DNA of 64,000 bases from Clostridiales bacterium oral taxon 876 str. F0540 (GTDB lineage Bacteria; Bacillota; Clostridia; Clostridiales; Clostridiaceae). Below the pieces are notes generated by a model. The model had not been told where the DNA came from. It did no database searches and saw nothing but the letters and a program-made list of their open reading frames with translations. Where the stretch lies: assembly GCA_000466585.1 (NCBI GenBank), contig KE993478.1, positions 1 to 64,000 on the forward strand. The letters run 5' to 3'. The position numbers and the translations under genes were made by a program. Positions 44,129 through 52,800 of this stretch are shown here, in pieces; positions within the stretch are counted from its first letter, which is position 1, and every line of letters begins with the position of its first letter.

Positions 44129-45457
44129 ATGAAAGTAGCAGTTATAGGTTGTACACATGCTGGTACAGCAGCAATAGTAAATACAGCAAAACTTTATAAA
44201 GATGCAGAAATAACAGTTTATGAAAGAAATGATAATATATCCTTTTTATCATGCGGAATAGCTTTATATGTAGGCGGAGTGGTTAAAGATCCTCAAGGAC
44301 TTTTCTATAGTTCACCAGAAGCTTTAGCTGAACTTGGTGTTGAAACTAAGATGTCACATGATGTTTTAAATATAGATTTTGATAATAAAAAACTTAAAGT
44401 TAAGAATCTAAAAACTGGTGAGGAATTTGAAGATAGTTTTGACAAACTTATAATAACTACAGGTTCCTGGCCTATAATTCCAAGAATAGAAGGAATAGAT
44501 TTAGAAAATATTTTGCTTTCTAAGAATTTCTATCATTCCAATACCATTATTGAAAAAGCGAAGAGTGCTAAAAAAATTACAGTTGTTGGAGCGGGTTATA
44601 TAGGTGTTGAACTTGTAGAAGCTTTTGAAATGAATGGCAAGGAAGTTACTTTGATAGACAGTATGGATAGAATTTTAAATAAATATCTTGATAAAGAATT
44701 TACTGCTATAGCAGAAGAAACTTTCAAAGAGCATAAAATTAAGCTTGCATTAGGAGAAACAGTTTCAAAGTTCGAGGGTAAAGATGGAAAAGTAACAAAG
44801 GTTATAACAAACAAAGGAGAATATGAAACAGACCTTGTTATATTATGTATAGGCTTTAGGCCAAATACAGAATTATTCAAAGGAAAGCTTGATATGCTTC
44901 CTAATGGTGCAATTATAGTTGATGAGTACATGAGAACAAGCAGAGAGGATGTGTTTGCTGCAGGAGATAGTGCCTCTGTAGTTTATAATCCAACCGGAAA
45001 GGTAGAATATATACCTTTAGCAACAAATGCAGTACGTATGGGTACACTTATTGCTAGAAATCTAGTTAAGTCAACAACAAAACATCTAGGTACCCAAGGA
45101 ACTTCAGGAATTAAAATTTACGACTATAATATAGCCTCAACAGGCTTAACTGAAGAGTCAGCAAAATTAGCTGGATTAGAGGTTAAAGCTGTAACAATCA
45201 CAGACAACTATCGTCCTGAGTTTATGCCAACTTATGATGAGGCTACAATCAAAGTTGTTTATGAAACAGAAAGTGAAAGAATTCTGGGAGCTCAGCTTAT
45301 ATCAAAGACAGATTTAACTCAATTGATGAATACAATGTCTGTAGTAATTCAGAACAAAATGACTATAGATGAGCTTGCTTTTGTAGATTTCTTCTTCCAG
45401 CCGCATTTTAACAAGCCTTGGAACTTGTTAAATATCGCAGCATTAAGCGCAAAGTAA
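44129..45457 (+). CDS. nox: NADH oxidase / CoA-disulfide reductase family flavoprotein
   Basis: 442 residues. FAD-binding start KVAVIGCTHAGTAAIVNTAK, redox Cys in ISFLSCGIALYVGG (about residue 43), NAD site ITVVGAGYIGVELVEAFEMNG (about 150-170) and second FAD motif DVFAAGDSASV (about 275-285). With a single active Cys and no CoA-reductase extras, the H2O-forming NADH oxidase is the best fit, which removes oxygen in anaerobes. The start at 44129 follows AAAGGAGAG. A strong terminator of the repeat family follows. Confidence 0.9.
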   Translation: MKVAVIGCTHAGTAAIVNTAKLYKDAEITVYERNDNISFLSCGIALYVGGVVKDPQGLFYSSPEALAELGVETKMSHDVLNIDFDNKKLKVKNLKTGEEFEDSFDKLIITTGSWPIIPRIEGIDLENILLSKNFYHSNTIIEKAKSAKKITVVGAGYIGVELVEAFEMNGKEVTLIDSMDRILNKYLDKEFTAIAEETFKEHKIKLALGETVSKFEGKDGKVTKVITNKGEYETDLVILCIGFRPNTELFKGKLDMLPNGAIIVDEYMRTSREDVFAAGDSASVVYNPTGKVEYIPLATNAVRMGTLIARNLVKSTTKHLGTQGTSGIKIYDYNIASTGLTEESAKLAGLEVKAVTITDNYRPEFMPTYDEATIKVVYETESERILGAQLISKTDLTQLMNTMSVVIQNKMTIDELAFVDFFFQPHFNKPWNLLNIAALSAK

Positions 45458-45689
45458 AATTATAGGGACTGCCTCAAAACATCTAAACTTAGCATGTTTT
45501 ATGGCAGGCCCTTTTATTTTTTTTGATCACGATAATATGATTATATGATATTATATACAAAGAAACATTATGAAAGCTTAACTTATACATATTTAACCTG
45601 CTGAGCTTTCAATAGTTTGTCAGGGAGTATAAGTTAATACTCGAAGCTGTTTTTATATACATATTGTGGAACTTAAATAATATAAGCGC
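45458..45689. other. spacer with terminator, upstream of the RNA module
   Basis: It contains the nox terminator (45465-45521). The rest is AT-rich with an inverted AGTATAAGTTAATACT near 45625-45640. No gene seen. Confidence 0.5.
45465..45521 (+). terminator. terminator of nox, repeat-family member
   Basis: GGGACTGCCTCAAAACAT (45465-45482) pairs with ATGTTTTATGGCAGGCCC (45494-45511) around CTAAACTTAGC, then a T-run. The CAAAACA-N-CTAAACTTAGC string is shared with 21230 and 27648. Confidence 0.9.
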
Positions 45690-45784
45690 AGGAGGTTGAA
45701 GCTCTAGATGGGCATCAACGGGCAATTTGCGATTGGAATGAGCGCTCATAAATTACCCAGTGATCTGACAAAGAGGAGGATATA
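45690..45784 (+). ncRNA. candidate structured RNA, single copy of the new module
   Basis: GGAGG leads into hairpin GTTGA-A-GCTC-TAGAT-GGGC-A-TCAAC (45695-45719). The second stem is GGG-C-AATTT (45720-45728) with AAATT-A-CCC (45750-45758), capped by GCGATT-GGAA, then AGTG (45759-45762) and ATCTGACAAAGAGGAGG ending 6 bases before the ATG at 45786. Compared with the copy at 31541, both stems keep pairing while the bases change, and the TARAT loop, GGAA loop and CAGTGAT are kept. Possible translation control of the next gene. Confidence 0.7.
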
Positions 45785-45785
45785 A

Positions 45786-46394
45786 ATGCTTAGATTATAT
45801 ATAACAAGACATGGTGAAACTGAGTGGAACATACAAGGAAGGATGCAGGGTTGGAAAAATTCTAATTTGACAGCTAAGGGGGTATCCAATGCAAAAGCTT
45901 TGGGAGAATCTCTAAAAGGTGTTGAATTTAAAAAGGTATACTGCAGCCCCTTAGATAGAACCAGACATACTGCAGAATTAATACTTTCAGGCAGAGATAT
46001 ACCGGTAGTGTATGACGAAAATTTAAGAGAAATTCATCTTGGCCAACTTGAAGGGTTGAATCAGGAAGAAATAAAAGAAATCTATCCGGAGTTTGGAAGT
46101 CATTTTTGGGAAAGTCCTCATCTCTATAAAGCGAAGTCTGGAGAAGATTTTTATAAGGTAAGAGAAAGAGTTTTAAAGGTTTTAGACAGAATAATGTCTG
46201 AAAATACGGAAGGAAACATACTTATTGTTACTCATGGGGTTGTATTGAAAACTTTTCATGCTTATTTTAAGAATCTTCCCATGGAAAAACTTTGGGACCC
46301 GCCTTTTATATATGATACAAGTTTGACTATTGTTGAAATACAAGATGGAAAGTCGAAGGTTGTAATTGAAGGTGATATTTCACACTTAAGATAA
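45786..46394 (+). CDS. histidine phosphatase family protein (phosphoglycerate mutase-like)
   Basis: 202 residues. The catalytic motif LYITRHGETEWNIQGRMQGW (about 3-22) is complete. The second His lies in ILIVTHGVVLKTF (about 145) and the acid in LREIHLGQLEG. The length and the WNIQGRMQGWKNSNLT phrase fit the GpmB/CobC/PhoE type of broad phosphatases rather than true glycolytic mutase. GAGGAGG follows the RNA module directly. No cobalamin genes nearby. Confidence 0.87.
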   Translation: MLRLYITRHGETEWNIQGRMQGWKNSNLTAKGVSNAKALGESLKGVEFKKVYCSPLDRTRHTAELILSGRDIPVVYDENLREIHLGQLEGLNQEEIKEIYPEFGSHFWESPHLYKAKSGEDFYKVRERVLKVLDRIMSENTEGNILIVTHGVVLKTFHAYFKNLPMEKLWDPPFIYDTSLTIVEIQDGKSKVVIEGDISHLR

Positions 46395-46450
46395 GCTGCG
46401 GTGTAATCTGAATAATAATTATTATCAACTTTAGTGAAAGGGTGAGAATA

Positions 46451-47008
46451 TTGGACTTTAATACTCTAGCACATATATCAGATGGGCTTAACAAAAGCGG
46501 GGCTTTATGGGCTATCGGTGCTTCTGTTATGCTTTATTTTAACGGACTTTTAGAAAAGCCTAACGATATTGATATATTAGTGGCTGAGAAAGATATTGAA
46601 AAGATAAAAAATGTTTTGGATAACCTTGGAGAGATGACTTTTGATGGTTGTGATGAAGGTAAGGAACCATACCTTACGAAATATTTTTATAAATATAAAG
46701 TTGCTGACACTGATATTGATTTAATAGCAGGCTTTAAAATTAAAAATGAGCAAGGAATTTATGAAATGCCTTTTGATGAAAATACAGTGACTTCCCACGC
46801 AAAAGTAAATAATGTTGCCATTCCTTTATGCGCCTTAGAGGACTGGTATGTACTTTACCAGCTTATGGAAGCAAGAGAGGCAAAGGTTAAGCTTATAGAA
46901 GACTACTTAATTAAAAACGGTATAAAAAATAAGAGGCTTTTGGAAAGAGCGCTTATAGAAAAATTACCTGACAGCGTTAGGTGTAATATTAAAAAATTAA
47001 TCGATTAA
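46451..47008 (+). CDS. nucleotidyltransferase-like protein
   Basis: 185 residues. GALWAIGASVMLYFNGLLEK followed by PNDIDILVAEKDIEKI gives the GAS...DxD pattern of the minimal nucleotidyltransferase fold, and DTDIDLIAGFKI supplies a third acid. Similar small proteins are uncharacterised in clostridia. The TTG at 46451 is preferred, with AAAGGGTGAG just before; a GTG at 46442 overlaps the binding site. A terminator follows at 47022. Confidence 0.75.
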   Translation: MDFNTLAHISDGLNKSGALWAIGASVMLYFNGLLEKPNDIDILVAEKDIEKIKNVLDNLGEMTFDGCDEGKEPYLTKYFYKYKVADTDIDLIAGFKIKNEQGIYEMPFDENTVTSHAKVNNVAIPLCALEDWYVLYQLMEAREAKVKLIEDYLIKNGIKNKRLLERALIEKLPDSVRCNIKKLID

Positions 47009-47021
47009 AGGTAATAATATT

Positions 47022-47064
47022 AAAAGCTATTGGCAAGTTTAAAACATGCCAATAGCTTTTTGTT
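47022..47064. terminator. bidirectional terminator
   Basis: AAAAGCTATTGGCA (47022-47035) pairs with TGCCAATAGCTTTT (47047-47060) between convergent genes. Confidence 0.88.
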
Positions 47065-47068
47065 AAAC

Positions 47069-47860
47069 TTATGCGACACCTGAAAGCAGTATTCCTATTA
47101 AATATGCAGCACTTGCAGCAAGGCCGCCGACTAAAAGCATTTCAAGTCCAGAAACTATCCAGTTCTTTCCTGTAACTTTAGTTTTTAGAGCACCTAATAT
47201 AAATAAGGTAAGCCCTGTTAGTACTGAGGATAGAGCAAATATATTAATGCTTAGGTTTGGTATAAATCTTGAAAGTACATAGGTAAGTACAGGAATAAAA
47301 CCAAATAATATAAAGGAAGCAAAGGTAACTAAAGCATTTTTTATCGGCGATTCGCTTTCTTGAAGTATTCCAAGCTCCTCTACCATCATTATATCAACCC
47401 AGGCCTCTTTATTTTTTGAGATTATGTCTGTAACAGTTTTTGCATCCTCTTCAGTCATTCCCTTTTGTATATAAAGCTCCATAAGCTCTTGCTTTTCACC
47501 ATGGGGGAAATGCTCAACCTCCCAAGCTTCTCTTTCTCTTTCAGAAGCTTGAAACTCCATTTCAGCTTTAGTGCTCAAATAATCACCAATAGCCATAGAG
47601 AGGCCATCTCCAACCAGGTTGGCAAAGCCCATAATAAGTACGACTCCAGGTGATAAAGCAGCTCCGGCAACTCCGGCAACTACAGCAAAGGTTGTGATTA
47701 TGCCATCAAGCCCACCATAAATTACACTTTTTATGTATTGCCCAGCAGCGCTGTGATTTTCTTCTGCTTTAGTAGGGCGAGGCTGGTGTGCTTTCATGGA
47801 AGCCTGTACATCTTTGTTTTTGTAAGCATCTCTTGCCTTGTCCAAATTTCTTGTAAGCAT
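47069..47860 (-). CDS. VIT1/CCC1-family metal transporter
   Basis: 263 residues. About five hydrophobic segments: two near 50-100, three near 180-260. VIYGGLDGIITTFAVVAGVA and LVGDGLSMAIGDYLSTKAEM are the family signature. They are followed by a Glu-rich cytoplasmic metal-binding loop (EFQASEREREAWEVEHFPHG, about 103-122). The family moves iron or manganese out of the cytoplasm. GGAGG lies before the ATG. Confidence 0.88.
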   Translation of the reverse strand: MLTRNLDKARDAYKNKDVQASMKAHQPRPTKAEENHSAAGQYIKSVIYGGLDGIITTFAVVAGVAGAALSPGVVLIMGFANLVGDGLSMAIGDYLSTKAEMEFQASEREREAWEVEHFPHGEKQELMELYIQKGMTEEDAKTVTDIISKNKEAWVDIMMVEELGILQESESPIKNALVTFASFILFGFIPVLTYVLSRFIPNLSINIFALSSVLTGLTLFILGALKTKVTGKNWIVSGLEMLLVGGLAASAAYLIGILLSGVA

Positions 47861-47948
47861 TATAAACCTCCATTGTAAAAATATTACTTAAACTTATTTT
47901 ATCTTATGTTTATATATATTGTAAATAATTTATGTTATGAAGAAATAA

Positions 47949-47976
47949 AAAGCTGCAAATACCTGCAGCTTTATTT
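47949..47976 (-). terminator. terminator of the DUF441 gene
   Basis: AAAGCTGCA (47949-47957) pairs with TGCAGCTTT (47964-47972); T-rich on both strands. Confidence 0.8.
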
Positions 47977-48426
47977 ATTACCCGTTATGAAGTTGATAAT
48001 TCTCACGATTTCGTATGCTACCCCTGATGCAATAAGGGGCCCGACAGGAACCCCGCCTAAAAGTGATACTCCTACAATTGAGCCTAGAACCACACCAGAA
48101 AGTACGTCTGCATTTCCTTTTGTAAAATTTACTCCCTTTGCTGCAAGTATAGCTACGATAATACCCATAGCTAGCGATACAATTCCATTTACACTTAAAA
48201 GGCTCCTTATATTAAAAGAGTTAGAGCCTTGCTTTATAAGAGGTGCAAGCATCCAGAGCATGAGAAAGATCATACCTATATCCATGCAATATTTTTCTAT
48301 AAAGCTTATTGCTTTCTCACTGTTAGTTAGAGATATAACGAAAATTATAAGAGCTGCTATGCCTAAGTTTTTATTCTTTGTTATAAATGATAATATGACT
48401 AAAATAAATATTATTATTTTATACAT
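47971..48426 (-). CDS. DUF441 membrane protein
   Basis: 151 residues with four or five hydrophobic segments. The C-terminal GVSLLGGVPVGPLIASGVAY and the central GMIFLMLWMLAPLIKQG match the DUF441 family of unknown function. The ribosome binding site is not obvious (AAGGGACCT-type, about 10 bases upstream). Monocistronic. Confidence 0.85.
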   Translation of the reverse strand: MYKIIIFILVILSFITKNKNLGIAALIIFVISLTNSEKAISFIEKYCMDIGMIFLMLWMLAPLIKQGSNSFNIRSLLSVNGIVSLAMGIIVAILAAKGVNFTKGNADVLSGVVLGSIVGVSLLGGVPVGPLIASGVAYEIVRIINFITGNK

Positions 48427-48622
48427 TGATTTAAGGTCCCTTTAACTTATTTACAATTACTATAATATGCTGAAAACAGCATTTTGTTTAAAAATTTCAT
48501 ACAATATTTCACATGTGAATAATTACATATTTATTTATTCATATTTCTGTAAAATTTGTATTGCTCATATACCCTTTTATCATATATTATTAAAGAAAAG
48601 GGTAGGGGGATAATCAAAAAAT

Positions 48623-50023
48623 ATGGGTAGAATACTTGTTAGAATTGCAATAATAGTTGCAGCTTTTTCATTGGTTATATTTGTTTCAACGAAAATTAAA
48701 AATAAAATTGATGATGACAAATGGGAAAACAACATTGCACTCACTGCATTTAATGATAACAAAGAAACTTATAACGGAAATTTCTTAAGAACAGGCTTTG
48801 AAGTAAAAGAAAATAATATCACTTCAAACATGAACATTTTTTTGGAAAATAAGAAAGTTGAAATACAAAATAAAATTTTAAGTGTAAATAATAGATATTA
48901 TATTTCAGCAGAAGATATCGCCAGAAACTTTAATATGAAGCTTAAAACCTATGACAATGAAATACACTTTTATAAGGAAGATAACAGCTTAAATAATAAT
49001 GGCGAAAAAGATATAATTATTGACTGTAAAAATGATACTTATAAAATATCAGGTGAAAACGATTTGAGGAATTCCCCATTAAAGGTAAACAATAATTTTT
49101 ATATATCTCTTGTAGATATTGCTGATATATTTAACTTAAGAGCAAAGTGGAACTATGAAACTAAAGAAATTAAACTTTACGAAGATAGAGGTAAACTTTC
49201 TAGAGAACCTAAAAGACAAAGACAAAAGAAACCGGCTTTAATAAGATTTGAAGATGTTGCTGCTGGAGAAGTTTATACAAGCAGCGATAGTCTTCAGAAA
49301 ATGAGAATTATTGCGGATTTTATGTATTCACAAAGGGCGCCTTTTCATGTAGCTTGGATACCGAGATATAAAAATCCTAAGGAAGGTATAGATAATGATC
49401 TTTTGAAGGTTAATTCCATGGCTAATGCAGATTTCATTTACACCTTGGATTATATGATTAAGAAAGGTGCTATTATTGGGTTACATGGATATACTCATCA
49501 ATATGGAGAAGAACAAAGCATAGCAAATGCTGAATTTGGTGATTATGCTTCTTTACAGGAAACTGAGAGCAGAGTTAAAGCAGCAATAAATACTGCAAAG
49601 GAATTAAATATCCCTTATGAATTTTTTGAAAGTCCTCATTATAAATCTACCGAGGCGCAGCAAAAAATATTTGAAAAATATTTTAATTATATGTTTGAGC
49701 CTCAAAAAGGCGTATTTAACACCAAACCGATATTAAGTAAAAGAAATAACAGAACGGTGTATGTTCCCGCACCTTTAGGATATGTTCACGATAATGATGT
49801 GGATGATATGATAAAGAGAATAAAAGCTAAGGGAAAGGATTCGATTGGAGCATTTTTCTATCACCCGACAAAAGAATTTGAAAGCATAACTCTTTCGAAA
49901 AATAATGATGATTATCCTGATTACGAATATTCAAGTAGTTCTATGCTTCATAAAATGATAAAATGTTTAAAGGATGAAGGGTATGCTCCTGTAAAAATAC
50001 ATGATATAAAATTATTAAAATAA
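48623..50023 (+). CDS. DUF2334 polysaccharide deacetylase-like protein with stalk domain
   Basis: 466 residues. N-terminal helix (about 5-23) as anchor; about 75-195 holds two copper-amine-oxidase-N-like stalk repeats (VNNRYYISAEDIARNFNMKL and VNNNFYISLVDIADIFNLRA). The C-terminal DUF2334 domain (about 208-465) has IRFEDVAAG, HVAWIPRYKNP, IGLHGYTHQYGEE with its HGYTH metal site, and FFYHP. The protein should act on cell-surface glycan outside the membrane. The VOC gene follows within 20 bases. AGGGGGA lies before the ATG. Confidence 0.85.
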   Translation: MGRILVRIAIIVAAFSLVIFVSTKIKNKIDDDKWENNIALTAFNDNKETYNGNFLRTGFEVKENNITSNMNIFLENKKVEIQNKILSVNNRYYISAEDIARNFNMKLKTYDNEIHFYKEDNSLNNNGEKDIIIDCKNDTYKISGENDLRNSPLKVNNNFYISLVDIADIFNLRAKWNYETKEIKLYEDRGKLSREPKRQRQKKPALIRFEDVAAGEVYTSSDSLQKMRIIADFMYSQRAPFHVAWIPRYKNPKEGIDNDLLKVNSMANADFIYTLDYMIKKGAIIGLHGYTHQYGEEQSIANAEFGDYASLQETESRVKAAINTAKELNIPYEFFESPHYKSTEAQQKIFEKYFNYMFEPQKGVFNTKPILSKRNNRTVYVPAPLGYVHDNDVDDMIKRIKAKGKDSIGAFFYHPTKEFESITLSKNNDDYPDYEYSSSSMLHKMIKCLKDEGYAPVKIHDIKLLK

Positions 50024-50041
50024 ATGAAAGAAGGAATAATA

Positions 50042-50422
50042 ATGAACTATGGATTTATAACAATTAAAGTTAAAAATATGGAGGAGTCTTTAAAGTTTTA
50101 TATAGACTTCTTGGGACTTAAAGAAGCAACAAGCTTTAGCCCTCAGCCTGGAGTTAAAATAGTATTTGTAACTGATGAAAAAGGAAATAAAATTGAGCTT
50201 ATTGAAAATAGTCATATGTCTATTAGTGAAGATGCTGGTTATAAATCATTATTGTCCATAGGGTTTCCTGTGGAAAGTGTGGATGAAACTCTTAAGGCTG
50301 TGAATGAAAAAGGCTTTGAAGTAGTTTCAGGACCAGTTCAGCTTCCAAGTGGAATTAAGTTTTTATATATTAAGGATCCAAATGGAGTTGAAATTGAGTT
50401 TATAGAAAATTTCAAAATGTAA
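50042..50422 (+). CDS. VOC (glyoxalase/dioxygenase-like) family protein
   Basis: 126 residues. Two beta-alpha-beta-beta-beta modules: GFITIKVKNMEESLKFYIDF at the start and FPVESVDETLKAVNEKGFEV in the middle. The C-terminal IKDPNGVEIEFIENF holds the family's metal-ligand Glu. No substrate is inferable. The start at 50042 follows AAGAAGGA; an ATG six codons earlier directly abuts the previous stop. Same transcript as the DUF2334 gene is likely. Confidence 0.85.
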   Translation: MNYGFITIKVKNMEESLKFYIDFLGLKEATSFSPQPGVKIVFVTDEKGNKIELIENSHMSISEDAGYKSLLSIGFPVESVDETLKAVNEKGFEVVSGPVQLPSGIKFLYIKDPNGVEIEFIENFKM

Positions 50423-50443
50423 TATAAAAATTTCAGAAAATTA

Positions 50444-50472
50444 TTGACATTGTGATGCGGTGGGCATATAAT
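50444..50472 (+). promoter_or_regulatory. consensus promoter of the thrS leader
   Basis: TTGACA (50444-50449), exactly 17 bases, TATAAT (50467-50472). Confidence 0.93.
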
Positions 50473-50479
50473 AACAATA

Positions 50480-50832
50480 AATAAAGACTGTGAAGAGGAA
50501 AAGTAAATTAAGGGCTGTCAAAAGAGAGGGAGACTCATCGGCTGAAAGGTTTCCTAGATAAGTGATAATTGAAAAACCACCTCTGAGTTGAGTACTGAAA
50601 CTATAGTAAGTATCTCCGCTTGCTGCGTTACAGCTTTCAAAGTGACAGTGATATTTTTATCGATTACTGTAAATTAGGTGGAACCGCGAAGTACTCGTCC
50701 TATTATTAGGAGGAGTTTTTTTATTTATTAGGGTTTTACTAGAATTTATAGTAATGCTTATTTGTATTATCTGTAATTTGGGTGGAACCGCGATTTTCTC
50801 GTCCCATTTATGGGGCGAGTTTTGTTTTTTTG
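50480..50832 (+). ncRNA. T-box leader, threonine specifier, with duplicated antiterminator/terminator
   Basis: Stem I carries the specifier context GAAAA-ACC-ACCTCTGAG, giving ACC (50576-50578), a threonine codon that matches thrS. A first T-box core AGGTGGAACCGCG (50676-50688) is followed by a terminator (ACTC-G-TCCTA 50693-50702 with TAGGA-G-GAGT 50707-50716, T-run). Then a second core GGTGGAACCGCG (50781-50792) is followed by a second terminator (CTCGTCCCA with TGGGGCGAG, 50798-50819, T-run). Only one stem I is present, so the 3' half is duplicated. Confidence 0.92.
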
Positions 50833-50870
50833 AAGAAATATTAAATTGAATCAAGAAGGAGGATTTTATT

Positions 50871-52631
50871 ATGAAAATTATCGTTAAAGATGGAAGTATT
50901 ATTGAAGTTAATGAGGAAGAAGGAAGAAGGGCTTTAAGACACACAGCTGCACATATACTTGCTCAAGCTGTTAAAAGACTTTATCCTGAGGTTAAGCTTA
51001 CAATTGGACCTGCAATAGATAATGGATTTTATTATGATTTTGATATAGATAAACCGATAACTTTAGAAATGTTAAGCAGCATTGAAGAGGAAATGCAAAG
51101 GATAGTTAAGGAGAATTTAAAACTTGAAAGGTCTGTACTTTCAAGAGAAGAAGCACTAAAGCTTATGGAAGAAAAGGGTGAAAGCTACAAGGTTGAGCTT
51201 ATAAATGATTTGCCTGAGGATGAGGAGCTTTCCTTCTTCAGGCAGGGAGAATTTATAGACCTTTGTGCAGGACCTCATGTTTTATATACTTCTCAAGTTA
51301 AGGCTATAAAGCTGACTTCTGTGGCAGGAGCCTACTGGAGAGGCAGTGAAAAGAACAAGATGCTTCAAAGGGTATACGGAACTGCTTTTGCTAAGAAGAG
51401 CGAGCTTGAAGAATATTTAAATATGTTAGAAGAAGCTAAAAAAAGAGATCATAGAAAGTTAGGTAAGGAACTTAAATTGTTTGCACTTATGGAAGAAGGC
51501 CCTGGATTCCCATTCTTCCTTCCAAAAGGGGTAGTGTTAAAAAATATTTTGATAGATTATTGGAGAGAACTTCATAGAAAAGCTGGTTATGTTGAAATAG
51601 AAACTCCTATAATATTAAACAGACAGCTTTGGGAGACTTCAGGACATTGGCAGCACTATAAAGAAAATATGTACACTGTAAATATAGACGAAGAAGAATT
51701 TGCAATAAAGCCTATGAACTGCCCGGGCGGAATGCTTGTTTATAAATCTGAGACTCACTCCTACAGAGATTTGCCTATTAGAGCGGGAGAGCTTGGAAGA
51801 GTTCATAGACATGAATTATCAGGTGCACTTCATGGACTTATGAGAGTTAGAGCATTTACTCAGGATGATGCACATATATTCATGCTACCGGAACAGATAA
51901 AGGACGAAATAAAGGGAGTAGTTAAGCTTATAGATGAGGTTTATGGAAGATTTGGCTTTAAATATAAGGTAGAACTTTCAACTAGACCAGAAAACTCTAT
52001 GGGAAGCGATGAGGATTGGAAAATGGCAGAAGCTTCTCTAGAAGGAGCACTTTTAGAAATGAATATGCCTTTTAAAATAAACCCAGGTGATGGAGCTTTC
52101 TATGGACCTAAAATTGATTTTCATTTAGAGGACAGCTTAGGAAGAACTTGGCAGTGCGGAACAATTCAATTAGACTTTCAGCTTCCACAGCGTTTCGATT
52201 TAAACTACATCGGAAGAGATGGTGAAAAGCATAAACCAATAGTAATTCACAGAGTTATATTTGGAAGCATAGAACGCTTTATAGGAATTTTAATAGAGCA
52301 CTTTGCAGGAAAATTCCCGATTTGGTTGTCTCCGGTTCAGGTTAAGGTTCTTTCTATATCAGAAAAGTATAATAGCTATGCTGAAAGTGTAGTTAAAGCC
52401 TTAAAAGATAAAAATATAAGGGTAGAATTTGACGACAGAGCAGAAAAGATCGGCTTCAAAATTAGAGAAGCAAGAAATGAAAGAGTTCCTTATATGATTA
52501 TAGTAGGCGAAAAAGAGCAGCAGGATGGAAAAATTACTGTTAAGAATAATAAAAATGGTGAAGAGTTAAGTGCTGTGCTTTATGAATTTATTTCTAAGGT
52601 AAGAGAAGAGATAGAAAATAAAGTACTTTAG
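50871..52631 (+). CDS. thrS: threonyl-tRNA synthetase lacking most of the TGS domain
   Basis: 586 residues, about 50 fewer than usual. The N-terminus MKIIVKDGSIIEVN jumps straight to EEEGRRALRHTAAHILAQAV, so most of the TGS domain is absent. The editing domain is intact (HTAAH and DLCAGPHV), as are the catalytic zinc ligands in IKPMNCPGGM, VHRHELSG and IVIHRVIFGS. The C-terminal anticodon-binding domain begins near residue 490. Clostridia often carry a second ThrRS, and this may be that form. Expression is under the T-box upstream. AAGGAGGA precedes the ATG. Confidence 0.93.
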   Translation: MKIIVKDGSIIEVNEEEGRRALRHTAAHILAQAVKRLYPEVKLTIGPAIDNGFYYDFDIDKPITLEMLSSIEEEMQRIVKENLKLERSVLSREEALKLMEEKGESYKVELINDLPEDEELSFFRQGEFIDLCAGPHVLYTSQVKAIKLTSVAGAYWRGSEKNKMLQRVYGTAFAKKSELEEYLNMLEEAKKRDHRKLGKELKLFALMEEGPGFPFFLPKGVVLKNILIDYWRELHRKAGYVEIETPIILNRQLWETSGHWQHYKENMYTVNIDEEEFAIKPMNCPGGMLVYKSETHSYRDLPIRAGELGRVHRHELSGALHGLMRVRAFTQDDAHIFMLPEQIKDEIKGVVKLIDEVYGRFGFKYKVELSTRPENSMGSDEDWKMAEASLEGALLEMNMPFKINPGDGAFYGPKIDFHLEDSLGRTWQCGTIQLDFQLPQRFDLNYIGRDGEKHKPIVIHRVIFGSIERFIGILIEHFAGKFPIWLSPVQVKVLSISEKYNSYAESVVKALKDKNIRVEFDDRAEKIGFKIREARNERVPYMIIVGEKEQQDGKITVKNNKNGEELSAVLYEFISKVREEIENKVL

Positions 52632-52650
52632 TACAAAATTGCATAAATAG

Positions 52651-52690
52651 AGAGCAGGAGATAAATTACACTCCTGCTCTTTATTTATTT
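52651..52690 (+). terminator. terminator of thrS
   Basis: AGAGCAGGAG (52651-52660) pairs with CTCCTGCTCT (52671-52680), then TTTATTTATTT. Confidence 0.88.
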
Positions 52691-52800
52691 ATAAAGGCTA
52701 TTATTTTATCAAATGAGCTGGTCCATATGGTAGCTTTTGAATAAATTTATATAACCGGCATAAGACTATAAATACAAACTATATATGAAGGTGATAAGTT

